From an uncultured Ruminococcus sp. (GTDB lineage Bacteria > Bacillota > Clostridia > Oscillospirales > Ruminococcaceae), in contig CAMWWG010000053.1 in assembly GCA_947177935.1 (NCBI GenBank), positions 1 to 6,489 on the forward strand: a stretch of 6,489 nucleotides of DNA, in the 5' to 3' direction. Positions 6,236 to 6,489 of the stretch are shown here, piece by piece (the first letter of the stretch is position 1; each line of letters begins with the position of its first letter). The translations under genes were made by a program, and so were the position numbers. Below the pieces are notes generated by a model. That model worked only from the letters and a program-made list of their open reading frames with translations. It did not search any database and had not been told where the DNA came from.

Positions 6236-6489
6236 ATGAACAAAATTTCTTATCTGAAAGGTCTGCTTGACGGTCTGCAGGTACATCCGGAATCCAGAGA
6301 GGGCAAAATTTTCTATGCTGTCTGTGAGGCACTGGAAGAAACTGCAGGTTATGCAGAAAAACTTGAGGCACGTGTTGCCGAATTGGAGGAGCTGTGCGAC
6401 ATTCTTGACGAAGATCTGGGTCTTGTGGAGGAAATGGTCGAAGACACGGCTTGCAGTTGTAATAGTTGTGACAGTAACCTGATGGCATA
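6236..6489 (+). CDS. CD1247-like N-terminal domain protein (partial at right edge)
   Basis: 84 codons are visible, open to the window edge; the last two bases (TA) could begin a stop or a Tyr codon. The N-terminus, MNKISYLKGLLDGLQVHPES followed by REGKIFYAV, resembles a small Firmicutes family of unknown function named after C. difficile CD1247: a YLKGLxxGL start and an acidic, heptad-like coiled coil. Residues 31-70 here are very rich in Glu and Leu. A cysteine group CSCNSC (C73, C75, C78) lies near the edge and may begin a metal-binding segment. GGAGGAG at 6220-6226 is 9 nt before this ATG; another ATG immediately upstream at 6233 is equally possible and would add one Met. It lies 56 nt after efp with no terminator between them. 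Function is unknown. Confidence 0.75.
   Translation, partial: MNKISYLKGLLDGLQVHPESREGKIFYAVCEALEETAGYAEKLEARVAELEELCDILDEDLGLVEEMVEDTACSCNSCDSNLMA

Noticed and set aside
5598..6488. 296-codon open frame on the minus strand
   Set aside because: It lies antisense to efp and the CD1247-like gene, both clearly coding by family match. Its product is rich in Cys, His and Phe with no recognisable domain, typical of a shadow frame.
1..6489. A hidden accessory system (CRISPR, toxin-antitoxin, phage or insertion element)
   Set aside because: No regularly spaced repeats, transposase, integrase, paired small genes or compositional island were seen; nearly all of the DNA is accounted for by conserved core genes.

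Overview
The window is a compact stretch of chromosomal housekeeping genes, all on the + strand, from a low-to-moderate-GC Gram-positive bacterium. A Clostridia member of the Ruminococcus/Oscillospiraceae type is most plausible. This placement is inferred from gene content (RsfS, a B. subtilis-length LeuRS, a 57-residue S21, YqeG, an aroQ-pepP-efp run, a CD1247-like protein), strong purine-rich Shine-Dalgarno sites, TTG starts and very A/T-rich spacers. No 16S or other strict taxonomic marker is present.

Layout. Positions 3-113 are the last 36 codons of an upstream gene, possibly a LytR-CpsA-Psr protein. rsfS (158-517, ribosome silencing factor) and leuS (560-2974, leucyl-tRNA synthetase) follow, probably in one transcript. 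The 279-nt gap after leuS holds a perfect-consensus sigma-A promoter (3024-3052) and a leader of about 195 nt with candidate hairpins. That leader precedes the small gene rpsU (3254-3427, ribosomal protein S21), which ends in a good intrinsic terminator (3440-3475). Just past the terminator come yqeG (3497-3985, HAD phosphatase) and aroQ (4019-4462, type II 3-dehydroquinase), both apparently starting at TTG. pepP (4459-5532, Xaa-Pro aminopeptidase) overlaps aroQ by 4 nt. A second promoter, whose -35 box lies inside a 20-bp palindrome, precedes efp (5616-6179, elongation factor P). The window closes inside a CD1247-like acidic coiled-coil protein (6236-end).

How the genes fit together. Most act in translation: RsfS keeps subunits apart in starvation, LeuRS charges tRNA-Leu, S21 is part of the 30S subunit, and EF-P rescues ribosomes at polyproline. 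PepP removes N-terminal residues that precede proline. AroQ belongs to the shikimate pathway. The aroQ-pepP-efp order matches B. subtilis yqhS-yqhT-efp, and rsfS and yqeG both belong to the B. subtilis yqe cluster.

I see no mobile element, CRISPR array, tRNA, rRNA, toxin-antitoxin pair or defence system, and no convincing undescribed system. The points worth a second look are regulatory: the structured rpsU leader, the terminator placed directly before the yqeG ribosome binding site, the palindrome over the efp promoter, and a promoter-like sequence inside yqeG.
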